NCBI GenBank assembly: GCA_905211645.1
Contig: CAJMBK010000001.1
Span: forward strand, 124,001 to 188,000
From: an uncultured Caryophanales bacterium
GTDB lineage: Bacteria; Bacillota_I; Bacilli_A; RFN20; CAG-288
Length of the DNA stretch: 64,000 nt
Reading direction: 5' to 3'
In this document: positions 16,141 through 24,770 of the stretch, piece after piece
Layout: each line of letters begins with the position of its first letter
Position numbering within the stretch: position 1 is the first letter of the stretch
Position numbers and translations under genes: made by a program
Notes under the pieces: generated by a model
Database searches by the model: none
What the model was told of the DNA's origin: nothing
The model's input: the letters and a program-made list of their open reading frames with translations, nothing else

Positions 16141-18798
16141 ATGGCTGAAAACACAAATAACAACGTCCTTCTTTCTAAACTTGACACAATTGATAATCAA
16201 ACTATCAAAGCTGTTGATGTCAACAAAAAGAACGGTGCTAGAAAAAAATATGAAGAGGCTGTTAGAAGTTGTGCTAGATTCAATAAAAAGCTCGATAGAA
16301 AACAGAATTCATTAAAAGCTCAAAGAGAATCATATCGTACAAAAATTAAAAAAGGTAGTTATGGCATCATCGATACAGAACATGTCCTTTTGAAATTGAA
16401 TGAATTGAAGCTTTCCAAAGTGCAAAAACTCAATGATATCCAATTGGATAATCCAGATGTTAAGGCATTATCAGATGAGTTCTATGATTTGAAGCTCAAT
16501 AAACATGATATTGTTTTGCCACGTCTTTTAAATAGAGATAGTGTTGGAAGATATAAAGTTAACGACGAAGCATTTTTAAATTCTTTGAGAAGTGCAAATG
16601 ATGAATTAAAGAATAAATTTGCATCCAAAGAGTACAAATCAGAAGTTTTAAATAAATTGAAAGATGGTATCTTATCAGTCTTTGATAAGATTTCCGAAAC
16701 TATTGTTGCTGACAGTAAAGCAGCAGAAAAGCAAGTTTCATCCTTGATTCAAGCAAATGAATCCATTTACAAATCAATTTCAGATATTTTCGCAGTTGAA
16801 GATATCTTCACAGAATTGAAAGAACCTAAGGATTTAGAAAAAGTTCGTAACTATTTGAATTCTTATTATGAAATGGTTAGAAAACTTCAAAAGAATACAG
16901 ATAAGATCGAACAAGTTTGCTTCAATTTAAGAAAAGATACCTATCATAAGATTCTTAAGTTAATCGATGCTTTCGATGCTGAAAAATTCAAATTAACTCC
17001 TAATTTCAATATGGAATTAGTCATTCTTTCCGGAAACCAAACAACTTTGGTCAGAGAAAATGATAGATTTAATTCCATCATCAAAGTTGAAAAAGAAATT
17101 GCTGAAAGAAAAGAAATTTTAAGAAAAGTTGGTTTGATTGAAAAATACATGGAAGAGAATAATGCTCATGTTCTTCTTACCAAGAAATCAATCGAAGCCT
17201 ATGACCAATTTGTTGTTAAGTACAAAGTTTTGAAAGCAGATGTTGAAATTGCAACAATCAAGGCTGAAAATGCTAAGTATTTCTACGATCTTGCTAGAAG
17301 ACTTGAAGAAAAGGTTAACTTAGATTACACCAAAGCTGCTGAAAGAATTTCTGCAACTTATGAGTCAATCTATGAACAAACAGCACTCGACAACCAAGCT
17401 TTGAAGGATCCTTCCAAGATTAGCGAATACAAATTAGATAATAAAAATACTCCAGAATATTTAATTACCACTTTGCCTAAGTATGACCAAGTTGTCTCTC
17501 AAATTTGTACACAATGCAACCTTGAAGATAATCTTACTATCGAACATGCTTTAACTCTTACAAATGTTCCTAATAAGCAATTCAAGAAATTGTTATCCGC
17601 ATTATGCTCAAGAGAAGCTATCAAGGAATACAATGCAGCATGTGAAAAAGCTAAAGATCTTGGTGAAAAACTTGATGCATATCTTGCTTACGAAAGAAAA
17701 GTTGCTGAATATAGAGAAAAGATTAACACCGCAGTCTTAGATATCGAAATTTCAGAAATGAAAGCTAAGGTCACTGCTAAGTACACCGATAAGGATGTCA
17801 AACATCTTAAGGATGAAGATGAAATCCGTAAGAGAATTGCCTACTTAAAGGAAAATGTTCATAAAGACGTCAAAGGTAAGAAGATTGAAAGAGCATATAA
17901 CAAGCTCACAAGAATTCAACACTTCACAAACAGTGATAGAGATGAATTAGTTAGAAAACTTGACTATATTGACTTATCTCACGACAATACTCTCTTAGAG
18001 TATGAATACGATCGTAAGAAAGTCGAAGAAAAAGTTGCTGGTCAAGAAGCATATATCTCCGATGTCAAAGTTGGTGGTATTCGATATGCTGATAAGATGA
18101 AGGAACTCTACAAGGTCAAGAAAGCACACTCTGCAACCTTTGCTAAGATTGATTCTAAAGTCAAACAAGCAAGAAAAGAAAAACTTGCTAATGATGATTT
18201 GGATTTAGCATTCTATGTAAATCAACAAACAGAAGCAGAAGAAAGACTTGAAAGATACAGACAAACCTTCAATAAGACAAGACAACTCCAAGCAAGAGCT
18301 GTTAAGACAAGAAAATTCTCCACAAAGAGAACTGTCGGTAGAAGATTAAGAAGAGCATTCGTCTTTATCGCTGGCTTCTTATTCTTAGGTCTTATTGAAA
18401 TCATCTTCCCATCTTGGTGGTTAGGTGCAATCATCGGACTTGTCTGTGCCATCATTGTTGAAATCCTTGTTTATTTCGCATCACCAATTAACTACTTTGA
18501 ATTCGATCAAGATAACAACATTATCTGCTACGATAAGAACGGTGATGAAACTTACTTCTTCAAGAACAGCGAAATCATCAACTACTCAATTCAAGTTAAT
18601 CCTTCAGTTTTTGGTTCTATCTACAACTCAACAATCACATTACATGTTGAAACTGGTTCAGATAACTACACCTTCACATATAAAGATAAAGTTAATAAGG
18701 AATTTGTTATCAACACTTTGATTGAAAAAGAACTTGAAAAAGAGAGACAAGAAAATCCTGAAATGCCAGATTTCATGGATGCTGTTTCCGCTAAATAA
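16141..18798 (+). CDS. Large coiled-coil protein with C-terminal membrane anchor
   Basis: 885 residues, function unknown. Residues 1 to about 735 are highly charged (Lys, Glu, Asp) and helical with long stretches likely to form coiled coils. Two adjacent hydrophobic helices lie at about 737-780, split by PSWW. The last 100 residues read as a small beta-rich domain (FEFDQDNNIICYDKNGDE and onward), similar in look to YcxB- or PH-like membrane-proximal domains. There is no signal peptide, so the long arm should be cytoplasmic. AAGGAG is 7 nt before ATG 16141; an ATG at 16123 is upstream of that site and is rejected. It forms its own transcription unit with promoter and terminator. Confidence 0.75.
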   Translation: MAENTNNNVLLSKLDTIDNQTIKAVDVNKKNGARKKYEEAVRSCARFNKKLDRKQNSLKAQRESYRTKIKKGSYGIIDTEHVLLKLNELKLSKVQKLNDIQLDNPDVKALSDEFYDLKLNKHDIVLPRLLNRDSVGRYKVNDEAFLNSLRSANDELKNKFASKEYKSEVLNKLKDGILSVFDKISETIVADSKAAEKQVSSLIQANESIYKSISDIFAVEDIFTELKEPKDLEKVRNYLNSYYEMVRKLQKNTDKIEQVCFNLRKDTYHKILKLIDAFDAEKFKLTPNFNMELVILSGNQTTLVRENDRFNSIIKVEKEIAERKEILRKVGLIEKYMEENNAHVLLTKKSIEAYDQFVVKYKVLKADVEIATIKAENAKYFYDLARRLEEKVNLDYTKAAERISATYESIYEQTALDNQALKDPSKISEYKLDNKNTPEYLITTLPKYDQVVSQICTQCNLEDNLTIEHALTLTNVPNKQFKKLLSALCSREAIKEYNAACEKAKDLGEKLDAYLAYERKVAEYREKINTAVLDIEISEMKAKVTAKYTDKDVKHLKDEDEIRKRIAYLKENVHKDVKGKKIERAYNKLTRIQHFTNSDRDELVRKLDYIDLSHDNTLLEYEYDRKKVEEKVAGQEAYISDVKVGGIRYADKMKELYKVKKAHSATFAKIDSKVKQARKEKLANDDLDLAFYVNQQTEAEERLERYRQTFNKTRQLQARAVKTRKFSTKRTVGRRLRRAFVFIAGFLFLGLIEIIFPSWWLGAIIGLVCAIIVEILVYFASPINYFEFDQDNNIICYDKNGDETYFFKNSEIINYSIQVNPSVFGSIYNSTITLHVETGSDNYTFTYKDKVNKEFVINTLIEKELEKERQENPEMPDFMDAVSAK

Positions 18799-18810
18799 TT
18801 GATAAAATTC

Positions 18811-18843
18811 AAGACTTTGTGATTTTATTCACAAGGTCTTTTT
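18811..18843 (+). terminator. Terminator of the coiled-coil protein gene
   Basis: 12-bp stem AAGACTTTGTGA / TCACAAGGTCTT (one G-T pair), 6-nt loop, followed by TTTCTT. Confidence 0.75.
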
Positions 18844-18935
18844 CTTAACAAAATTTAGAAATATAAAATGTGCATTACAAAAATAAAAAGATGTCAATAA
18901 CTTTATATAGTCAAAAATTTAATAGTATATTTCAT

Positions 18936-18964
18936 TTGTCTTTGCATTTTTTATGAAATAAAAT
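18936..18964 (+). promoter_or_regulatory. Promoter of the ABC exporter operon
   Basis: TTGTCT (18936-18941), 17-bp spacer, TAAAAT (18959-18964), about 45 bp before the start codon at 19011. Confidence 0.45.
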
Positions 18965-19010
18965 AATGTAGTTTATACATATAAAAAGAATTGTTTAGAA
19001 AGGAGTTTTG

Positions 19011-20843
19011 ATGGTTAAATTATTGAAATATCTAAAGCCAGTTTGGTTTTATGTCTTATTGACTATTTTATTCGTTGTCGGACAAGTAGTTTGCCAGCTT
19101 TATGTTCCTGATCAACTCTCCGAAATGTCCAGATATATGACTCAGATGGCTAGTTCTCCTGAAGGAACTCAAGCCTACAAAGATGCATTCCTTGGACTTT
19201 GGAAGATGGGTGGAATCATGCTTTTGTTCGTTCTGGGAACAACTGTCTGTGCAATTATTGTCAGCTTCACATCCTCAAAAGTAGCATCAACCTACGGTAT
19301 GGAGTTAAGAAAGAATGTATTCAACAAAGTTACTTCTTTATCATTATCAGAATACAATATCTTCGGTGTTTCCTCACTTATGACAAGAACCACAAACGAC
19401 ATTACACAAGTTCAAAATGTCGTTTTAATGGGTTTAAGAATTGTTGTTTCCGCACCTTTAACTCTCATCATCGCATTTATTATGATTTTAAGTAAGTACG
19501 ACCCATTCTTAACTGTCGTTCTTGCTGTTACTATTCCTTTATTATTAATAGTTGTTGTCTTTATCGCAGTCAAAGTTATGCCAATGATGAAATCTTTGCA
19601 AAAGAAGATTGATAGAGTCACTCTTGTAATGAGAGAGAACTTGACTGGTATCAGAGTCATCCGTGCTTTTGATAAACAACCTCAGGAAACTTTACGTTTC
19701 AAGAAAGCAAATAAAGATTTAACATACTTAACAATTAAGACAAACCGTTATTTCTCAATCATGATGCCAGCAATCATGTTCATCATGAATTTGACTTATT
19801 TAGGTGTCTTCTTCTTAGGTTTTGCTTTATCAGATGGTAAGCCATTCCTTGAATTCATGAATACATTCTCATCATTCATGTCTGTTGCTCAATACGTCAT
19901 GCAGATCATGATGGCATTCATGATGTTTGCTATGATTTTTGTCTTCATCTCAAGAGGTACTGTCTCAGCAAAGAGAATTAATGAAATCCTTGATTTACCT
20001 AATTCAGAACAATACTTTGAGATGGATGAAGAAACAAAGAAAACCATGGAAGAAAATCATGGTTTACTTGAGTTCAGAGATGTTTCATTCTCTTATCAAA
20101 ATGGTGAAGAAGCTGTTTTGGAACATATCTCATTCACAGCTAAACCAAATCAAACAACTGCAATTATCGGTTCAACCGGTTCCGGTAAATCCACTATTGT
20201 TAATTTAATTCCTAAATTCTTTGAAGCAACCAGCGGTCAAGTTATGATCGATGGTGTTGATATTAAGAAAATTTCTAGCCAAGATGTTAGAAAGATGATT
20301 TCATTTGTTCCTCAAAAAGCATTGCTTTTCAAAGGTTCAATCGCAGAAAACTTACGTTTTGGTAGCGAAGATGCTACTGATGAAGAACTTAAAGAAGCTT
20401 TGAAAGTTGCTCAAGCATGGAACTTTGTTGAAAATAAAGAAAACGGACTTGAAGCAGAAGTTGCTCAAGGTGGTAAAAACTTCTCCGGTGGTCAAAAGCA
20501 ACGTCTTTGTATCGCAAGAGCACTTGTTAGAAAAGGTGAAATTTACGTTTTTGACGATAGTTTCTCAGCACTGGATTTCAAGACTGACGTATTAGTTAGA
20601 AGTGCTTTGAAAGAGTACACCAAAGGTTCAACAATTATCATCGTTGGACAAAGAGTTAGCTCCATCATGGACGCAGATAACATCATTGTTTTGGACGATG
20701 GTAAGATTGTCGGTCAAGGTACCCACAACGAACTTTTGCAAAATAACAAAGTTTATCAAGAAATCGTTAAATCTCAACTTGATCCTGAAGAAGTTGAATC
20801 AACAAGAATCCTGTCTCAATCATTAAAGGAGGGTAGTAAGTAA
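19011..20843 (+). CDS. Heterodimeric ABC exporter, subunit with degenerate ATP site
   Basis: Half-transporter of 610 residues: six-helix membrane domain (about 1-320), then the nucleotide-binding domain with Walker A GSTGSGKST and signature FSGGQKQR. The catalytic Glu after Walker B is Asp (FDDS, D516) and the switch His is Gln (GQRVSS, Q547). These two changes mark the degenerate site of heterodimeric exporters such as TM287/288, BmrC/BmrD and LmrC/LmrD. AAAGGAG places the start at ATG 19011 rather than the TTG one codon earlier. The partner begins 1 bp after the stop. Probable drug or lipid export; substrate unknown. Confidence 0.92.
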   Translation: MVKLLKYLKPVWFYVLLTILFVVGQVVCQLYVPDQLSEMSRYMTQMASSPEGTQAYKDAFLGLWKMGGIMLLFVLGTTVCAIIVSFTSSKVASTYGMELRKNVFNKVTSLSLSEYNIFGVSSLMTRTTNDITQVQNVVLMGLRIVVSAPLTLIIAFIMILSKYDPFLTVVLAVTIPLLLIVVVFIAVKVMPMMKSLQKKIDRVTLVMRENLTGIRVIRAFDKQPQETLRFKKANKDLTYLTIKTNRYFSIMMPAIMFIMNLTYLGVFFLGFALSDGKPFLEFMNTFSSFMSVAQYVMQIMMAFMMFAMIFVFISRGTVSAKRINEILDLPNSEQYFEMDEETKKTMEENHGLLEFRDVSFSYQNGEEAVLEHISFTAKPNQTTAIIGSTGSGKSTIVNLIPKFFEATSGQVMIDGVDIKKISSQDVRKMISFVPQKALLFKGSIAENLRFGSEDATDEELKEALKVAQAWNFVENKENGLEAEVAQGGKNFSGGQKQRLCIARALVRKGEIYVFDDSFSALDFKTDVLVRSALKEYTKGSTIIIVGQRVSSIMDADNIIVLDDGKIVGQGTHNELLQNNKVYQEIVKSQLDPEEVESTRILSQSLKEGSK

Positions 20844-20844
20844 T

Positions 20845-23829
20845 ATGGCTAAAAAATTATTAACCAATCTTAATGAAGAACAAATTAAAGATTTAATTAA
20901 ACTTGCTGAAGATAAAAGAAAACAAGTTGAAGGTAAATTGCCTAAGTATTTGGCAAAAGAAAATGATATTCGTGTAAAATATGGCATGGAAAAAGTTGAA
21001 GCAGTTACTCCAATTGCTCAATTCCCTAAATGCAATAAAAAGCATGCTACAAAGCTTGCTAAGAATTCATTAAATTACTTCACATACGTTTCTCAAATTG
21101 AAGTTATTAAGAAGTTTATTGAAAAGATTGCTTTAACCAGAAATGAATTTCTCTGCGTAAAAAACTGTGAAGCTTTATATCAATCTTACGTCAATTCTTT
21201 GAACAATCAGTACGACAATTATCTCTTCTCTTGTGAATATAACAACATCAGAGATATCAAACAAAAAGATACTGATTTCACAGAGAAAGATGAACTTCAT
21301 ATTCAAAAGAAAGTTGCTGATTTAAAAACTAAGATTGAAAGTTTAGATAAAGTTGTAAAAGAGGCTTTAGCAAAGAAGAATCTACCTGAAAATACAACTA
21401 TTGAGAAAGTTCCTGTAACAGTTAAGAAACTTTATACAAGAGAACTTTCCAAATCTGAAGTTGAAGAAAATAAATTCTACGAAGAGTTAGTTAATAACAT
21501 CTTTAACCTTCACAAATATCAAATTAGAAAAGCCTGCTATGAGATGTTTGTTGAAAAAGTTAAAGAAGTTGGTGTAATTAACGCAAGAACTTACGTTGAA
21601 AACAAATATGAGTCAATGATGTGTGATGACAACTATCAATTAGGTCAATACCACAAAAAGAAACAACTCATAATGCTCAATGATAAGGAAGTTTTTGCTA
21701 CGAAACAATTTGAATATAAAGTTGAAAGTTTGAAGGTGGTTCAACCTGTAAATGAGAGAGTTATTGTTAAACTTGAAAAACAAATTGCTAAGCTGAACAA
21801 ACAAATTGATGGCTTATCTGCTGAGATGAGCAAGTATTTCAAGTCAGACTTCAAATACAAGACCTTATTCGTTCAAAGAAAGAATAAGATTCAAAAGAGA
21901 GACTCATTGAATAAAGAACTTGATTTCACCAAGAAAGGTTATTCAATTAAGAATTCAAAGAAGATTGATCAGTTATCATTCCAACATAAGAGAATGATGG
22001 CAGGTATCGCAACTAAGAAGAAAAATGCAGGTAATAAATCCGGTGCTCTTTTAAGAGTTATGGAACTATTGAAACCTTATAAGATTCAACTTATTGTCTT
22101 AGTTGTAGTCATCATTTTGAACACCGCTTTGCAGATTACTGGACCAGTTTTGATGAATAATTTCTTCTCAACTGATTACATGCCTAACTATTTCGAACCA
22201 ATCGGAATGGACGGTGTTGCAAATATCAATTTCGCAAACTTATTCAAAGTATTTGGTATCTTAATTGGTGTTTACTTCGTAACAATGATTTTCAACTTCT
22301 TAACTGAGTTTATCGCATCCAAACTCGGTGGTTTGCTTGCTTATCAATTAAGAAAGAAGATTAAAAATAAGATCGATACATTACCTCTTGCTTACTTTGA
22401 TTCAAATCCATTAGGTGATGTTTTGTCTAGAGTCACAAACGATACAGACGTTATTTCTCAATCAATTCACCAAGTTATTTCACAAACATTTAAGAGTGTT
22501 TTCTTACTCTTTGGTGTCACGATTGCAATGCTTGTCGTTCAATGGCAGCTTGCTTTAATTGCATTAGCAACTTTACCATTTGCACTTTTAATCGTTGTTT
22601 TCGTTGCTACAAAATCACAGAAACAATTTATGAAAGTCCAGGTTGTCACTGGTGAAATTAATGGTCAAATTGAAGAAATCTACGGTGGTTTCAATGTCAT
22701 CAAACTCTTCAACCAAGAACAAAATGTTCAGAATAAATTCGGTATTTCCAACGTTGAACTTCAAATATCCGGTATGATTGCACAATTCTTATCCGGTACT
22801 ATTCAACCATTACTCAACATGGTTCATAATATCGGTTATGTCTTTGTCTGTGTTGTAGGTGGTTTATTAGGAAATACAGGTAGTATTGTTTCGTTCTTCG
22901 TTTTCCTCAATCTTTTCCAACAACCTATTCAACAAGCCGCTCAAATTTCAAATATCTTCCAACAAGTTTCTGCTGCTTCAAGCCGTGTTTTCGAAGTCTT
23001 AGATGCTAAGGAAGAAGTTGAAGATAAGAAAGACGCAATTAAAGTTAATTCCGTCAAAGGTGAAGTTAACTTTGAAAATGTTGATTTCTCATACTCCAAG
23101 AATGTTCCTCTAATTGAAAATATGAATTTGAAGGTTAATCCTGGTGATTCAATTGCAATTGTCGGTCCAACCGGTGCAGGTAAGACAACTCTTGTTAACC
23201 TAATCATGAGATTCTACGATGTTACTGGTGGTTCCTTGAAGATTGATGGAATTGATATCCGTGATTACTCAAGAAATTCCATCAGAAAACAAATCGGTAT
23301 GGTTTTACAAGATACCTGGTTATTCAATGGAACAATTGCAGAAAATATTTCTTACGGTAAAGATAATGCAACAAGAGAAGAAATTATCGAAGCCAGTAAG
23401 AAAGCAAGGGCACATCACTTCATTCAAACTCTTGAAAATGGGTATGACACAGTTATCAACGAGGAAGGTAGCAATATTTCCCAAGGTCAGAAACAACTTA
23501 TTACCATTGCCAGAGCAATTCTTTCCAACCCAAGTATCATGATCTTAGACGAAGCAACTTCATCAGTTGATACAAGAACAGAAAAAGCCTTGCAGGATGC
23601 TATGAATGATTTGATGGTTGGTAGAACTAGTTTCGTCATCGCTCATAGACTTTCAACCATCAAGAACTCCAAGCTTATCATCGTTATGAATAAAGGTCAT
23701 ATCGTTGAATTTGGAAACCACAAAGAGCTTTTAGCAAAGAAAGGTTTCTACGCAGATTTGTACAATTCACAATTTATGGGAAGTGTCAATTCAAGCAATT
23801 TAAACGATACAGATTCACCTGCCTCATAA
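20845..23829 (+). CDS. Heterodimeric ABC exporter, catalytic subunit with long N-terminal extension
   Basis: 994 residues, against about 600 for normal partners. Residues 1 to about 395 are a charged, helical, probably coiled-coil cytoplasmic extension without membrane segments. The standard exporter half then starts (ALLRVMELLKPYKIQ near 398): six helices, Walker A GPTGAGKTT, signature ISQGQKQL, Walker B MILDEATSSVD with the catalytic Glu, and switch AHRLST. It supplies the active ATP site, while the upstream subunit has the degenerate one. The reading frame is continuous through the junction, so the extension appears genuine and not a missed stop. Its role is unknown; tethering or regulation is a guess. 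Confidence 0.9.
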   Translation: MAKKLLTNLNEEQIKDLIKLAEDKRKQVEGKLPKYLAKENDIRVKYGMEKVEAVTPIAQFPKCNKKHATKLAKNSLNYFTYVSQIEVIKKFIEKIALTRNEFLCVKNCEALYQSYVNSLNNQYDNYLFSCEYNNIRDIKQKDTDFTEKDELHIQKKVADLKTKIESLDKVVKEALAKKNLPENTTIEKVPVTVKKLYTRELSKSEVEENKFYEELVNNIFNLHKYQIRKACYEMFVEKVKEVGVINARTYVENKYESMMCDDNYQLGQYHKKKQLIMLNDKEVFATKQFEYKVESLKVVQPVNERVIVKLEKQIAKLNKQIDGLSAEMSKYFKSDFKYKTLFVQRKNKIQKRDSLNKELDFTKKGYSIKNSKKIDQLSFQHKRMMAGIATKKKNAGNKSGALLRVMELLKPYKIQLIVLVVVIILNTALQITGPVLMNNFFSTDYMPNYFEPIGMDGVANINFANLFKVFGILIGVYFVTMIFNFLTEFIASKLGGLLAYQLRKKIKNKIDTLPLAYFDSNPLGDVLSRVTNDTDVISQSIHQVISQTFKSVFLLFGVTIAMLVVQWQLALIALATLPFALLIVVFVATKSQKQFMKVQVVTGEINGQIEEIYGGFNVIKLFNQEQNVQNKFGISNVELQISGMIAQFLSGTIQPLLNMVHNIGYVFVCVVGGLLGNTGSIVSFFVFLNLFQQPIQQAAQISNIFQQVSAASSRVFEVLDAKEEVEDKKDAIKVNSVKGEVNFENVDFSYSKNVPLIENMNLKVNPGDSIAIVGPTGAGKTTLVNLIMRFYDVTGGSLKIDGIDIRDYSRNSIRKQIGMVLQDTWLFNGTIAENISYGKDNATREEIIEASKKARAHHFIQTLENGYDTVINEEGSNISQGQKQLITIARAILSNPSIMILDEATSSVDTRTEKALQDAMNDLMVGRTSFVIAHRLSTIKNSKLIIVMNKGHIVEFGNHKELLAKKGFYADLYNSQFMGSVNSSNLNDTDSPAS

Positions 23830-23855
23830 TTCTAGTAATAGCAATTTATGTAAAT

Positions 23856-23889
23856 AATAAGCCTATATATTAAAATATATGTGCTTATT
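23856..23889. other. Inverted repeat before degV
   Basis: AATAAGC-CTATATAT and ATATATGT-GCTTATT form a long A/T-rich hairpin 20 bp before the degV start codon. It has only a TTT tail, so it is either a weak terminator of the ABC operon or an operator near the degV promoter. Confidence 0.4.
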
Positions 23890-23909
23890 TAGAAAGGAAG
23901 TAACATAAG

Positions 23910-24770
23910 ATGTCAAAGATTGCATATGTTATTGATTCTACTTCCATCTTAACTGATGAAAGATATAAAGATATAAGAATTGAAGTTGTTTCTTTAGGTG
24001 TTTCCGTCGATGAAGTTGATACTAAAGAAGTTGATATGAGTGACGAAACTATGGTTGCTAGCTTAAATAAAAATATCAAATCCAGCTCACCATCACCAAA
24101 AGATTTCCAAGATGCATACACTAAATTGATTAAAGAAGGTTATGAAGATATTGTTGTTTTACCTTTATCTTCTGGTATTTCTTCAACAATCAACTCCGCA
24201 AAGATTGCAAAAGATGGTTTAGAAGATTATTTCGCTGAACACATCCATATCGTAGATACACTTGTTTGCAATTACGCACTTGTTAATGCTATCGATTCAT
24301 GTTTGGATTACATGCTTAATCCTGAAGCTGATGTTAATGAAATTGTCGCTAAACTTGATGAAGCATGCAGAAATTCCACAACAATGTTCACAATTACCGA
24401 TTTAAAACACCTTGTTCGTGGTGGTAGAATTGGTAAAGTTACCGGTTTTATCGGTGGTGTTTTAAAGATTAAGCCAGTTGTTGCTATCAAGAAAGATGGT
24501 AAACTCGACTTGGTTCACATCAAGAGAAAAGATTCAGATATCATGAAGCTTTTTGAAGAAAAATTTAAAGAATACAAAGAAAAATTCAAGAACGTTTTCT
24601 GCAGAATTATCTCCTTAACTAGAGACAATGAACATAACCAACTTGTTAATAACGTCAAACAAAATTACTCAACATTCCATTTGAGTGATATCAAACGTGT
24701 TGGTCCTGTCTTCTTAGTTCATTTAGGTAACCAAGGTTACGGAATTACAATTACTGGTAATAATTGGTAA
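23910..24770 (+). CDS. DegV family fatty-acid-binding protein
   Basis: 286 residues with the DegV pattern: N-terminal YVIDSTS, SSSPSPKDFQDAY near 49-61, the ligand-binding LSSGISSTINSAK near 85-97, and RGGRIGK near 172-178. Family members bind a single fatty acid in the cytoplasm and, as FakB, present it to the kinase FakA for phospholipid synthesis. No fakA is in the window. Start ATG follows GAAAGGAAG. The stop TAA shares its last base with the start of the YfhO gene, so the two are translationally coupled. Confidence 0.92.
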   Translation: MSKIAYVIDSTSILTDERYKDIRIEVVSLGVSVDEVDTKEVDMSDETMVASLNKNIKSSSPSPKDFQDAYTKLIKEGYEDIVVLPLSSGISSTINSAKIAKDGLEDYFAEHIHIVDTLVCNYALVNAIDSCLDYMLNPEADVNEIVAKLDEACRNSTTMFTITDLKHLVRGGRIGKVTGFIGGVLKIKPVVAIKKDGKLDLVHIKRKDSDIMKLFEEKFKEYKEKFKNVFCRIISLTRDNEHNQLVNNVKQNYSTFHLSDIKRVGPVFLVHLGNQGYGITITGNNW

